Part shown: piece by piece, positions 1 through 7,664 of the stretch | Position numbering within the stretch: the first letter of the stretch is position 1 | Layout: every line of letters starts with the position of its first letter | Assembly (NCBI GenBank): GCA_047973085.1 | Contig: JBKEBI010000045.1 | Location: forward strand, 1 to 20,531 | Length of the DNA stretch: 20,531 nt | Direction: 5' to 3' | From: JBKEDG01 sp047973085 | GTDB lineage: Bacteria; Bacillota_I; Bacilli_A; JBKEDG01 | Made by a program: the position numbers and the translations under genes | The notes under the pieces: model-generated | Database searches by the model: none | What the model was told of the DNA's origin: nothing | What the model saw: the letters and a program-made list of their open reading frames with translations, nothing else

Positions 1-6
1 ATTTAA

Positions 7-591
7 TTATTCTGCAGTTAAGAAGTCTTCTCCTGGATTCCATCCACATGGAACAAGTTTTCCTTCAACTTCAGCTTGAAATACTTCAAGAGTTCTAAGT
101 ATTTCTTCAACATTTCTTCCACCTTCTCCATGATTAATTGACATATGCTTTAATGTTCCATCAGGTGCGATAATGAAAGTTCCTCTCCAAGCAAGTCCTT
201 TTTCAAAATCAAGAACCCCGTATGCTTCACTTACAGCGTGATTTAAATCACTAGCATGTGGGTGGTCTAGTTTACCAAGATCAGCTCTTGCTTGCCATGC
301 TAAATGAGAGAATACACTATCAGTAGATACAGCGATTAATTCTGCATTTAATTCCTTAAATTTAGGATACAAACTATTAAAAGTTTTAATCTCTGTCGGA
401 CATACAAATGTAAAATCTAATGGATAAAAATATAATACAGTCCATTTTCCAGCGTCTTTTAATTCTTTCAATGAAACTTTACCAAAACGGTTTAATCCTT
501 CTCCTTCACCAAGTACAGCTTCCATTTCAAATTCAGGTGCTTGATGACCTATTCTTGCCTCTTCAAATAAAAAATCGTTTTCAAAATTCAT
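7..591 (-). CDS. AhpC-type 2-Cys peroxiredoxin
   Basis: A 194-residue thiol peroxidase that reduces hydrogen peroxide, organic peroxides and probably peroxynitrite in the cytoplasm. The peroxidatic cysteine is C64 in the motif DFTFVCPTE, with T61 one turn before it. The conserved arginine is R136 in WRGTFI. A second cysteine, C182 in VPCGWNPGE, is the expected resolving residue of a typical 2-Cys dimer. Residues about 26-40 form a Gly/Glu-rich insert before the first core strand that many AhpC proteins lack. The start is fixed by AGGAGG (599-604 on the complement) seven bases upstream. No ahpF-like reductase lies beside it, so thioredoxin or an AhpF encoded elsewhere must recycle it. Its base composition looks slightly richer in GC than its neighbours, which fits high expression rather than transfer. 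The family call is secure; the exact subfamily (AhpC or Prx) is less so. Confidence 0.95.
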   Translation of the reverse strand: MNFENDFLFEEARIGHQAPEFEMEAVLGEGEGLNRFGKVSLKELKDAGKWTVLYFYPLDFTFVCPTEIKTFNSLYPKFKELNAELIAVSTDSVFSHLAWQARADLGKLDHPHASDLNHAVSEAYGVLDFEKGLAWRGTFIIAPDGTLKHMSINHGEGGRNVEEILRTLEVFQAEVEGKLVPCGWNPGEDFLTAE

Positions 592-616
592 AATATTACC
601 TCCTGTTTATAAATCT

Positions 617-645
617 ATGATATTATAATTAATCTATATAGTCAA
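617..645 (-). promoter_or_regulatory. Promoter of the peroxiredoxin gene
   Basis: On the complement, TTGACT (640-645) and TATCAT (617-622) are separated by 17 bases, a good sigma-A arrangement. The -10 lies about 25 bases before the start codon and just upstream of AGGAGG. The overlapping TATAAT on the same strand leaves only 12 bases from the -35 and was not chosen. The spacer contains an AT-rich imperfect palindrome (623-637), discussed as a possible PerR-like site. Confidence 0.6.
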
Positions 646-666
646 TTAAAACGATTTTTAAGTTTT

Positions 667-698
667 TATAATATTTATGATATAATATTTTTAGGGGG
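667..698 (+). promoter_or_regulatory. Promoter and ribosome site of the ABC exporter gene
   Basis: TATAAT at 681-686 is preceded by TGA, giving an extended -10 (TGnTATAAT); a good -35 hexamer is not visible. A second TATAAT lies at 667-672. The ribosome site AGGGGG (693-698) lies eight bases before ATG 707 and decides the start, ruling out the in-frame GTG at 698, which overlaps the site. If the downstream -10 is used, the transcript begins almost at the ribosome site. Confidence 0.55.
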
Positions 699-706
699 TG
701 AATTTT

Positions 707-2428
707 ATGTTTAAAAAATTTGCTAGCTATTATAAAAATCATTTATGCCTTTTTTTAATTGATATGTTTTCTGCATTTTCTATAGCAGTAATAGATTTAA
801 TTGTGCCAATAATTTTTAGAATTTTTATGGATGATGCAATTCCAAATAAAGATATGAATAAAGTTGTAACATTTTCAATTATGCTTGTAATATGTCTAAT
901 ATTTGCAGTGATTTTCAACTATATTGTATCTTATTATGGACATGTAATGGGAACGAAAATTGAAAAGGATATGAGACAAGATTTATTTAATCATTTTCAA
1001 GGTATGGATATGAAGTTCTTTAGTGAAGAACAGGTGGGAAAGCTTATGAGTAGACTAGTAGGAGATTTGCGAGATATAAGTGAATTTGCTCATCATGGTC
1101 CAGAGGATATTTTTATTTCAATGATTATGCTTGTAGGAAGCTTTATTATTCTTGCAACAATTAATATACCTTTAACACTCATACTTTTAGTAATTTTGAT
1201 AGTAATGTTAATCTTTACACGTATTAGAAAAAATAGGATGACTGTTGCTTTTAGAAATACAAGAGAAGTTCATGCTAATTTGAACAATCAAATTTCAAAT
1301 ATATTAAGTGGTATTGGAGTTGTAAAGTCATATACAAATGAAGAATTTGAAAAGAATAGATTTTCTGAGTTCAATGGTGAGTACCAAGAAAGTTGGGATG
1401 GAGCATATTATGAGATGGGAGTATTTAGCTCTGTAATGAACTTGATGCTGAAACTGATGATGTATGTAGTAATCATTGTAGGAGGAGTCTTGACAATAAA
1501 AGGTAAGATGTCTGCTGGAGACCTTGCTGCATTTGTTTTATATATAGCTTATTTTACAAGTCCAATCAGAAGGTTAATAAGCTTTTTTGACCAATATCAA
1601 AAAGGATGGAGTGGATTTACTAGATTTTATGATATGCTTCAAGTAAAAGATGAAATCAAAGATGGGTCTAAAAAATTTAAGAATTTAGAAGATAAAATTG
1701 AATTTAAAAATGCGACTTTTGCTTATGAAAAAGAGAAAGTATTTGATAATTTAAACATAGAAGTTGCGAAAAATACTAGTGTAGCACTTGTAGGAAAAAC
1801 CGGGGTTGGAAAGAGTACAATTGCTAAACTTGTTCCAAGATTTTATGATCTAACATCTGGTGAAATTTTAATTGATGGAAATAATATAAAGGAGTTTACA
1901 TTAAAATCTCTTCGTGAAAATATAGGTTATGTAGAACAAGATAGTTATATTTTCTTTGGGACAATTTTAGAAAACATTTTATATGGAAATCCCGATGCTA
2001 GTTTTGAGGAAGTAGTAAATGCTGCGAAGTTAGCTTCGTTAGACGAATTTGTGGGAACTCTCCCAGAAAAGTATAATACAAACGTTGGAGAAAAAGGAAT
2101 AAAACTTTCAGGAGGACAAAGACAACGTGTTTCTCTTGCAAGAATGTTTTTAAAGAATCCTGATATTCTAGTACTAGATGAGGCAACAAGTGCACTAGAT
2201 AATCAAACAGAAGCGATGATTCAAAAATCAATTGAATATTTAAGCGAGAATAGAACAAGTATTATTATTGCACATAGGCTTACTACAGTAGAGCACTGTG
2301 ATACGATCTATCTTTTAGGAGAAGATCAAATAATTGAAAAAGGAAGTCATAGTGAGTTAATGGATAAAAAGGGTGCATATTATGAATTGTATATGAGTGC
2401 TTTGAAAAAAGGAGAGTTAATGATATAA
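707..2428 (+). CDS. ABC exporter half-transporter (fused TMD-NBD, MsbA/LmrA-like)
   Basis: A 573-residue type IV ABC exporter that should work as a dimer in the plasma membrane, moving lipids, drugs or peptides outward using ATP. Six hydrophobic segments fill residues of about 12-295. The ATPase domain follows with Walker A GKTGVGKST (near 362-370), Q-loop VEQDSYIF, signature LSGGQRQR (near 467), Walker B ILVLDEATSALD (near 487) and the H-loop AHRL (near 522). All catalytic motifs are intact. It has no adjacent second half-transporter, so it is either a homodimer or pairs with a product made elsewhere. No N-terminal C39 peptidase domain is present, which argues against a bacteriocin exporter of that type. 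ATG 707 is chosen because AGGGGG sits eight bases upstream. The substrate cannot be told from sequence. It is transcribed alone and ends in a strong hairpin terminator. Confidence 0.93.
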   Translation: MFKKFASYYKNHLCLFLIDMFSAFSIAVIDLIVPIIFRIFMDDAIPNKDMNKVVTFSIMLVICLIFAVIFNYIVSYYGHVMGTKIEKDMRQDLFNHFQGMDMKFFSEEQVGKLMSRLVGDLRDISEFAHHGPEDIFISMIMLVGSFIILATINIPLTLILLVILIVMLIFTRIRKNRMTVAFRNTREVHANLNNQISNILSGIGVVKSYTNEEFEKNRFSEFNGEYQESWDGAYYEMGVFSSVMNLMLKLMMYVVIIVGGVLTIKGKMSAGDLAAFVLYIAYFTSPIRRLISFFDQYQKGWSGFTRFYDMLQVKDEIKDGSKKFKNLEDKIEFKNATFAYEKEKVFDNLNIEVAKNTSVALVGKTGVGKSTIAKLVPRFYDLTSGEILIDGNNIKEFTLKSLRENIGYVEQDSYIFFGTILENILYGNPDASFEEVVNAAKLASLDEFVGTLPEKYNTNVGEKGIKLSGGQRQRVSLARMFLKNPDILVLDEATSALDNQTEAMIQKSIEYLSENRTSIIIAHRLTTVEHCDTIYLLGEDQIIEKGSHSELMDKKGAYYELYMSALKKGELMI

Positions 2429-2454
2429 AAACATTGGGGTCATCCCAATGTTTT
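2428..2454. terminator. Bidirectional intrinsic terminator
   Basis: An 11-bp perfect stem, arms 2428-2438 and 2444-2454, with core CATTGGG/CCCAATG extended by AAAA/TTTT and a five-base loop. The arm ends give a T-run in both directions, so it can serve both the ABC exporter gene and the oppositely oriented oxidoreductase gene. Its left arm begins on the last base of the exporter stop codon. Confidence 0.9.
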
Positions 2455-2496
2455 CTATTGTTTTAAAGATTTTTGAATTGTTTTTTACTTGAATAT

Positions 2497-3057
2497 CTAT
2501 AGTTTATGTATATATTTGCTTACAAATTTTTTTATATCATTATCACTATAGTTTTTTGAACCAAAATTTCCAAGAGAGATAATATTTATTTTTTTCGCTC
2601 CTAATATTTTTAGCATGTTGCGTACATAGAATCTATCAGAATTGATGTTAAATAAATATGCAATAGGTTTTGGAGCAATTTTAAATCCTGTTGTATTTAT
2701 AATAGTAGCTTGCTTTAGCGAAGTAAGTCCCTTCATTTTTAGTCCGTTAATTTCAAAGGTTTTGTTAACGACCATAATTAAATCAAAATACGACTTTAAA
2801 ACACCAGGGACATTCCAATTCCAAGTTGGATATACAATGATACATTCTTCATATTTTAAAAACTGATTAACTAACTTTTCTTGTTCATCAGACATTTTTT
2901 TTAACATTGAATCATCTAAGTATGGTATTTCTACATTATATAAGTCAAGAATATCTATATCATTTTGATTCCATCCCTTTTGCTTTTTTAATTCATTAAA
3001 AATTTTTAAAGTATTGGATTCTGCTCTAGCACAAGCTAGTATAACAAGTTTTTTCAT
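2497..3057 (-). CDS. Flavodoxin-fold NAD(P)H-dependent oxidoreductase (azoreductase-like)
   Basis: A 186-residue cytoplasmic flavoprotein of the NAD(P)H quinone reductase/AzoR superfamily, expected to transfer two electrons from NAD(P)H through FMN to quinones, azo compounds or similar acceptors. The N-terminal strand and phosphate loop read KKLVILACARAESNT. The segment IIVYPTWNWNVPGVLKSYFD (residues of about 74-93) matches the family motif P-x-W-N-x-x-x-P-x-x-L-K-x-x-x-D that contacts FMN, and is followed by the usual F-E-I-N-G-L region. It is a little shorter than E. coli AzoR, about 200 residues. The start at 3057 has AGAGGAGG close upstream on the complement. It is convergent with the ABC exporter gene and divergent from tatD, so it is a single-gene unit. 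The physiological substrate is unknown; the superfamily call is firm, the azoreductase label is only a nearest description. Confidence 0.85.
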   Translation of the reverse strand: MKKLVILACARAESNTLKIFNELKKQKGWNQNDIDILDLYNVEIPYLDDSMLKKMSDEQEKLVNQFLKYEECIIVYPTWNWNVPGVLKSYFDLIMVVNKTFEINGLKMKGLTSLKQATIINTTGFKIAPKPIAYLFNINSDRFYVRNMLKILGAKKINIISLGNFGSKNYSDNDIKKFVSKYIHKL

Positions 3058-3081
3058 AAAGGCCTCCTCTAGTAGGCTTTT

Positions 3082-3090
3082 ATTATATCA
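3082..3090 (-). promoter_or_regulatory. Extended -10 promoter of the oxidoreductase gene
   Basis: On the complement, TGATATAAT (3082-3090) is an extended -10 element about 25 bases from the start codon. The -35 position is poor, as is typical of extended -10 promoters. It is back to back with the tatD promoter. Confidence 0.6.
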
Positions 3091-3098
3091 TATTTACT

Positions 3099-3127
3099 TT
3101 GCTTATTTCTATTAATTTTGGTATAAT
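3099..3127 (+). promoter_or_regulatory. Promoter of the tatD-to-rlmH gene run
   Basis: TTGCTT (3099-3104) and TATAAT (3122-3127) are spaced by 17 bases, with TGG before the -10 giving an extended element. AGGTG at 3141-3145 precedes ATG 3151. It is the only clear promoter seen upstream of the tatD, gdpP, rplI, dnaB series. Confidence 0.7.
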
Positions 3128-3150
3128 AATAGATAGTCTGAGGTGATTAT

Positions 3151-3906
3151 ATGTTAACGGATTCACATGCTCATTTAAATGACAAACAGTTTGAAAATGA
3201 TTTAGATGAGATAGTAAAAAAAGCGAAAAAAAATGGTGTAGGATATATTATTGTAAATGGATATGATTTAGAGAGTAGTATGAAGGCAATAGAGATTGCA
3301 AATACTTATGAGAATATTTATGCTACAGTAGGAATCCATCCATTAGATATTGATAAATTCAGTGAGAGTACAATCGCTGAGTTAAGAACTCTTGCAGCTA
3401 GTGATAAAGTTGTTGCAATTGGAGAAATTGGACTTGATTATCACTATGATAAAAGTAAAAAAGAAGAGCAGAAGGAAATTTTTAAGTTGCAGTTAGCACT
3501 TGCTAAAGAACTAGAGCTACCAGTTACAATTCATACTAGAGAGTCAATAAACGATACGTATGATATTTTAAAGGTAACTAATAATTTTGGCGTTATGCAT
3601 TGTTATAGCGGAAGTGTTGAAATGGCCCAAAAGTTTATTGATATTGGTTATTATATTAGTTTGGCAGGTCCGGTTACTTTTAAGAATGCTATTGTGCCTA
3701 AAGAAGTTGCTAAAGCAGTTCCGCTTTCTAGGTTGTTAGTGGAAACAGACTGCCCATATCTTACCCCTCACCCAAATCGAGGGAAGCGTAATGATCCTAG
3801 TTATGTGCGTTTAGTTGTAAAAGAAATTGCGGAGCTAAGGGGAATAGATATTAAAGAAATAGAATCAGTGACTAGCACAAATGTTGCAGAGTTATTTAAG
3901 TTATAG
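3151..3906 (+). CDS. tatD: TatD-family metal-dependent deoxyribonuclease
   Basis: A 251-residue TIM-barrel metallohydrolase of the TatD/YcfH family, a cytoplasmic 3'-5' nuclease acting on single-stranded DNA or RNA ends, linked in other bacteria to DNA repair and RNA quality control. Metal ligands appear in order: H6 and H8 in DSHAHLND, E92 in GEIGLDYHYD, the histidine in IHTRE, the histidine in MHCYSG, and the aspartate in ETDCPYLTPHPNRGKRNDP. Length is normal for the family (about 255). In many Firmicutes tatD is followed by rnmV and ksgA, but here gdpP begins 16 bases after the stop. It is the first gene after a clear promoter and probably leads a long operon. All catalytic residues are present, so an active enzyme is expected. 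Confidence 0.96.
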   Translation: MLTDSHAHLNDKQFENDLDEIVKKAKKNGVGYIIVNGYDLESSMKAIEIANTYENIYATVGIHPLDIDKFSESTIAELRTLAASDKVVAIGEIGLDYHYDKSKKEEQKEIFKLQLALAKELELPVTIHTRESINDTYDILKVTNNFGVMHCYSGSVEMAQKFIDIGYYISLAGPVTFKNAIVPKEVAKAVPLSRLLVETDCPYLTPHPNRGKRNDPSYVRLVVKEIAELRGIDIKEIESVTSTNVAELFKL

Positions 3907-3922
3907 AAAGAGAAGTGGTTAT

Positions 3923-5872
3923 ATGAAATTAAAAAAAGATACTTTATTTATAGCTTGTTCTATTATTTTAATTGTAGGATTGAGTATAGTATCGTTTTTG
4001 AAAGTTGAAGGAAATTTAAAATTCTTTCTAATTGTTTTATATGTAATACTGCTAGTTGTAAATGTAATTATATTCTTCTCTGTAAAAGGAGATGCAAATA
4101 AGGAATTAGCTAAAGTTACATATATGATTGAAAGTCATGGAAATGACCTTTTTACAAATATGCCAATTGGGGTAGTATCAATTAATTCATCTGGGATTAT
4201 ATTATGGGCTAATAATTATTTCAAGTCGCTATTTGATGACACTCTTGATATGAGAAGTATTACTGAAATTTTTCCAAATATAATGGATGATTTAGCTGAA
4301 AGTAAAGAAGTTACTGTAGAAATAAATGAAGATTATTATAAAGCAGTGAAAAGTAATGAAGCAATATTCTTTTTTGAAGACACTGAAAGAGTTGAAACTG
4401 AAAAAAAGTATTCTAAGGGAAAGTTAGTAATGGGGGCGATTAGCTTTGACAATTATGAGGATTACTATAACTCTTTAGATGAGCAAAGATCAAATGAAAT
4501 AACATCTCATATGGCAAAATTGATTAATCAGTGGTGTGCAGAGTTTGGAATATATTTGCGAAAATATTCTAATAGTAGATATCTAATGATAATGAATGCA
4601 GATTCACTTGATAAAGTTATTGAGGATACATTTTCAATTTTGGATTTAATTAGAAATTATGGGAATAGAACCAAATTACCTTTAACAATAAGTATGAGTA
4701 TAGCTCGTGATGTTGATGATATTAGAGAGTTATCAGATATTGTTTTTGAAGGTCTTGATTTAGTACTTAGTAGAGGTGGAGATCAAGTTGTAATTAAAAG
4801 TGGACTTAAAAAGACTGATTTTTATGGAGGAAAAACTGATGCAATTGAGAAGAGAAATCGTGTTAAGGCAAGAATGTTTTCTGGATCTGTTGCTAATTTT
4901 GTTAGAAAAAGTAAAAATGTTATTATCATGGGACATAAGGATGCTGATTTTGACTCTATAGGTGGTTGTGTAGGTATGAGTAAGTTAGCACTTGAACTTA
5001 ATGCAAATGTTAGTGTTGCTCTTGATATAGCTGAACTTTCTCCAAGTTCTAGAAAGTTGATTAGAGAATTAGAAGATACAGATTTTTATGATTTGATTAA
5101 AGATCCTAATGAAGTTTTGAAAGATATGGTTAGAGAAACTTTGGTGATTGTTGTCGATACTCACAAAGTTAATATGGTAGAGTCTCCAGATATTTTAGAA
5201 AAGTCTAAAAATACAATAATCATAGATCATCATCGTAGAGGAGAAGGAATTATCCCAAATCCTATTTTATCCTATATTGAACCGTACGCTTCTAGTACTA
5301 GTGAACTTGTTACAGAGCTTATTAGTTTTCAATTAAATGATGTGAATATATCTTCGCTTGAAGCAACAGCGATGCTTGCGGGAATAATAATGGATACTAA
5401 GAGTTTTGTTTATAGAACTGGAAATAGAACATTTGATGCTGCAGCCACATTAAAGGCTAAAGGTGCTGATACAATTGTAATTCAAGATTTATTGAAAGAA
5501 GAGAAAGCGGTAGTGGTAGCTAGAAATAACTTAATTAGTAATATTGAAGTTGTTGGAGATAATTGTGCAATTACTTATACAAGTGATAGAATTTCTCAAG
5601 TTATTCTAGCACAAGCTGCAGATGAAATATTGAAAATTGAAGGGATTAAGGCTTCGTTTGTTCTCGGTAAGTTTGATGAAAATACTATTTCTTTAAGTAC
5701 TAGAAGTTTAGGAGAAGTTAACGTTCAGTTAATTGCAGAACAGTTTGGAGGCGGTGGTCATATGACTGCAGCAGCAGCAAGAATTTCTAGTGATAATATT
5801 AATGAAGTGGTAGAAGCTTTAAAATCTGTTTTAGATGGAGGTAATTTAGATGAAAGTAGTCTTTCTAGTTGA
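3923..5872 (+). CDS. gdpP: Cyclic-di-AMP phosphodiesterase GdpP
   Basis: A 649-residue membrane-bound enzyme that hydrolyses c-di-AMP to pApA, lowering the second messenger that controls potassium and osmolyte transport and affects wall stress. Two hydrophobic segments lie within residues of about 6-55, followed by a PAS domain (about 65-150) and a degenerate GGDEF domain containing SFDNYEDYYNSLDEQ. The DHH domain carries GHKDADFDSIGG (H338, D342, D344), DTHKV (D412, H414) and DHHRR (D435-H437). The DHHA1 domain ends in GGGGHMTAAAA. Length matches B. subtilis GdpP (about 659). ATG 3923 is chosen over an upstream start at 3881 that would overlap tatD and place 14 polar residues before the first membrane helix; its ribosome site (around GAAGTGG) is modest. 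The 3' end overlaps rplI by 23 bases, the same gdpP-rplI-dnaB order known in Bacillus. Confidence 0.96.
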   Translation: MKLKKDTLFIACSIILIVGLSIVSFLKVEGNLKFFLIVLYVILLVVNVIIFFSVKGDANKELAKVTYMIESHGNDLFTNMPIGVVSINSSGIILWANNYFKSLFDDTLDMRSITEIFPNIMDDLAESKEVTVEINEDYYKAVKSNEAIFFFEDTERVETEKKYSKGKLVMGAISFDNYEDYYNSLDEQRSNEITSHMAKLINQWCAEFGIYLRKYSNSRYLMIMNADSLDKVIEDTFSILDLIRNYGNRTKLPLTISMSIARDVDDIRELSDIVFEGLDLVLSRGGDQVVIKSGLKKTDFYGGKTDAIEKRNRVKARMFSGSVANFVRKSKNVIIMGHKDADFDSIGGCVGMSKLALELNANVSVALDIAELSPSSRKLIRELEDTDFYDLIKDPNEVLKDMVRETLVIVVDTHKVNMVESPDILEKSKNTIIIDHHRRGEGIIPNPILSYIEPYASSTSELVTELISFQLNDVNISSLEATAMLAGIIMDTKSFVYRTGNRTFDAAATLKAKGADTIVIQDLLKEEKAVVVARNNLISNIEVVGDNCAITYTSDRISQVILAQAADEILKIEGIKASFVLGKFDENTISLSTRSLGEVNVQLIAEQFGGGGHMTAAAARISSDNINEVVEALKSVLDGGNLDESSLSS

Positions 5873-6296
5873 TGTAAAAGGAAAAGGTAAAAAAGGTGAA
5901 GTAAAAGAGATGAGTAATGGGTATGCTCAAAATTTTTTACTTAAGCAAAATTTAGCTATTGAAGCAACAAAAGAAAACCTTCGTATTCTTGAAGAAGAGA
6001 ATAAGAAGAATGTTGCTAAAGAAGAAGAATTAGTGGCAAAAATGCAAAAAATTGCTAATGAACTAAATAATGTTGAGATAAAATTTAAATTAAAAACTGA
6101 TGATAAAAGTGGAAAAGTTTTTGGAAGTATAAGTAGTAAACAAATAAAGAAAGAATTAGAGAAACTAGGCTATAAGTTGGATGCTCATGCAGTTCATTTA
6201 GAAACTGCAATTAATACTCTTGGTTATAGTAATGTTGAAATAAAGTTACACAAGAATATTAATGCTATAGTTAAAGTACATGTAGTAAGCGAGTAA
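5850..6296 (+). CDS. rplI: 50S ribosomal protein bL9
   Basis: A 148-residue protein of the large ribosomal subunit that binds 23S rRNA near the L1 stalk base and helps keep the reading frame. The N-terminal domain begins MKVVFLVDVKGKGKKGEVKE and includes the SNGYAQNFLLKQNLA signature. A long charged connecting helix (about residues 42-75) leads to the C-terminal domain (about 80-148) with the GKVFGSISSKQI segment. Length is almost exactly the family norm (149). The start is set by GGAGGT (5837-5842) seven bases upstream and lies inside the end of gdpP, indicating translational coupling. Confidence 0.98.
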   Translation: MKVVFLVDVKGKGKKGEVKEMSNGYAQNFLLKQNLAIEATKENLRILEEENKKNVAKEEELVAKMQKIANELNNVEIKFKLKTDDKSGKVFGSISSKQIKKELEKLGYKLDAHAVHLETAINTLGYSNVEIKLHKNINAIVKVHVVSE

Positions 6297-6308
6297 TGAG
6301 GTGTAGAG

Positions 6309-7652
6309 ATGGAACTTAAACAACAACCCCATAATAAAGATGCAGAACAGTATGTTCTTGGTGCAATGTGCTTATCAAAAAATGCAATAAATGTTGCTAG
6401 AGATAGACTTGATGTGGATGATTTTTATTATCCTAATCATCAAGTTATTTTTGCTGCAATAGAAAGATTAGTAGATGCAAAGATGCCAATAGATGTTGTG
6501 GTTTTGACTGATGATTTGACTAGAAATGAATTAATTCACGATGCAGGTGGAGTTGATTATATTGCAAGGATTGTTGCATATACGGCAAGTGCTGCAAATA
6601 TTGATTCATACGTTAAAATTGTTGAGGAAAAAGCTCTATTGAGAAAGCTTATTACAACTAGTGAAGATATCGGGAATATGGCTTTTAATTCTGATGAAGA
6701 AATAAAAGATATTTTAGATAAAAGTGAACAGTTGATTTTATCTGTTGTTAAAAAAAGACAAAGTACGGAGTTTAAAACAGTTTCTGATGTGCTTAGAGAT
6801 GTAAGAAAGAATTTAGAATATTTACAAACAGTAGATGGAAATGTTACGGGAATTCCAACTAACTTTATAGCACTTGACAAGATGACAAATGGTTTGAATC
6901 CAAATGAATTGATTATTTTAGCAGCTCGTCCTGCCATGGGTAAAACTGCTTTTGCACTAAATATATGTCAAAATATTGCTTTAAATACTGATAAGGCAGT
7001 AGCTTTATTTAGTTTAGAGATGGGTGCTGACCAGTTGATGAATCGTTTTATTAGTTCTGTTGGGCAAATTGATGCTTCAAAATTACGGGTAGGTAAACTA
7101 GATGGTAAAGAATGGGATCAGTTAAATAGTGCAATGGCTAAACTTTCTAATGCGAAGTTGTATTTGGATGATTCAGCGGGAATTACAGTTGGTGAAATCA
7201 GAGCGAAATGTAGAAGACTTGCTGCAAGAGAAGATATTGGGCTTGTTGTAATTGATTACTTACAATTAATCACTGGTTCTGCTCGTGCTGCAGCAGGAGG
7301 AAGACAAAACGAGGTTAGTGAAATTTCAAGAATGCTTAAGTTGATGGCACTTGAGCTTGGGGTTCCAGTTATTGCTCTTAGTCAACTATCTCGTGGTGTT
7401 GAGAGTAGGGAAGATAAGAGGCCATTGATGTCGGATTTGCGTGAATCAGGTTCTATAGAACAAGATGCTGATATAGTAATGTTCTTGTATAGAGACGATT
7501 ATTATACAAAGGAAAGTACAAATGATAATGTTAGCAATGTAGAGGTGCTAATTGCAAAACACAGAAGTGGTCCAACCGGTAAGATAGATTTATCATTTGT
7601 GAAGAATTATAGTAAATTTACCAATGTTGTTTATAATGATGATGGATTTTAG
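6309..7652 (+). CDS. dnaB: Replicative DNA helicase (DnaB; DnaC in Bacillus naming)
   Basis: A 447-residue hexameric helicase that unwinds DNA 5'-3' on the lagging-strand template and binds primase at the replication fork. The N-terminal helical domain (about 1-100) opens with QQPHNKDAEQYVLGAM. The RecA-like domain holds Walker A RPAMGKTA (K212), SLEM (ALFSLEMGADQLMNR), Walker B VVIDYLQLI, and the SQLSRGVESR and DLRESGSIEQDAD motifs; the C-terminal arginine region KHRSGPTGKIDL is intact. No intein interrupts it. It starts 12 bases after rplI behind TGAGGTG. In Bacillus and Staphylococcus the next genes are purA and walRK; here a cell-wall peptidase gene follows directly. Confidence 0.98.
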   Translation: MELKQQPHNKDAEQYVLGAMCLSKNAINVARDRLDVDDFYYPNHQVIFAAIERLVDAKMPIDVVVLTDDLTRNELIHDAGGVDYIARIVAYTASAANIDSYVKIVEEKALLRKLITTSEDIGNMAFNSDEEIKDILDKSEQLILSVVKKRQSTEFKTVSDVLRDVRKNLEYLQTVDGNVTGIPTNFIALDKMTNGLNPNELIILAARPAMGKTAFALNICQNIALNTDKAVALFSLEMGADQLMNRFISSVGQIDASKLRVGKLDGKEWDQLNSAMAKLSNAKLYLDDSAGITVGEIRAKCRRLAAREDIGLVVIDYLQLITGSARAAAGGRQNEVSEISRMLKLMALELGVPVIALSQLSRGVESREDKRPLMSDLRESGSIEQDADIVMFLYRDDYYTKESTNDNVSNVEVLIAKHRSGPTGKIDLSFVKNYSKFTNVVYNDDGF

Positions 7653-7664
7653 AAGGAGGTACTT

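Noticed and set aside
698..706. GTG start three codons upstream for the ABC exporter
   Set aside because: The GTG overlaps the AGGGGG ribosome site; ATG 707 has the right spacing.
1998..2258. Open frame on the minus strand inside the ABC exporter gene
   Set aside because: Low-complexity Leu/Phe-rich product with no ribosome site, fully inside a well-conserved ATPase domain; a frame shadow. Other antisense frames (2642-2866, 6557-6937, 7901-8083, 8366-8614, 10650-10844, 11569-11877, 14285-14629, 17891-18304, 18418-18651) were dropped for similar reasons.
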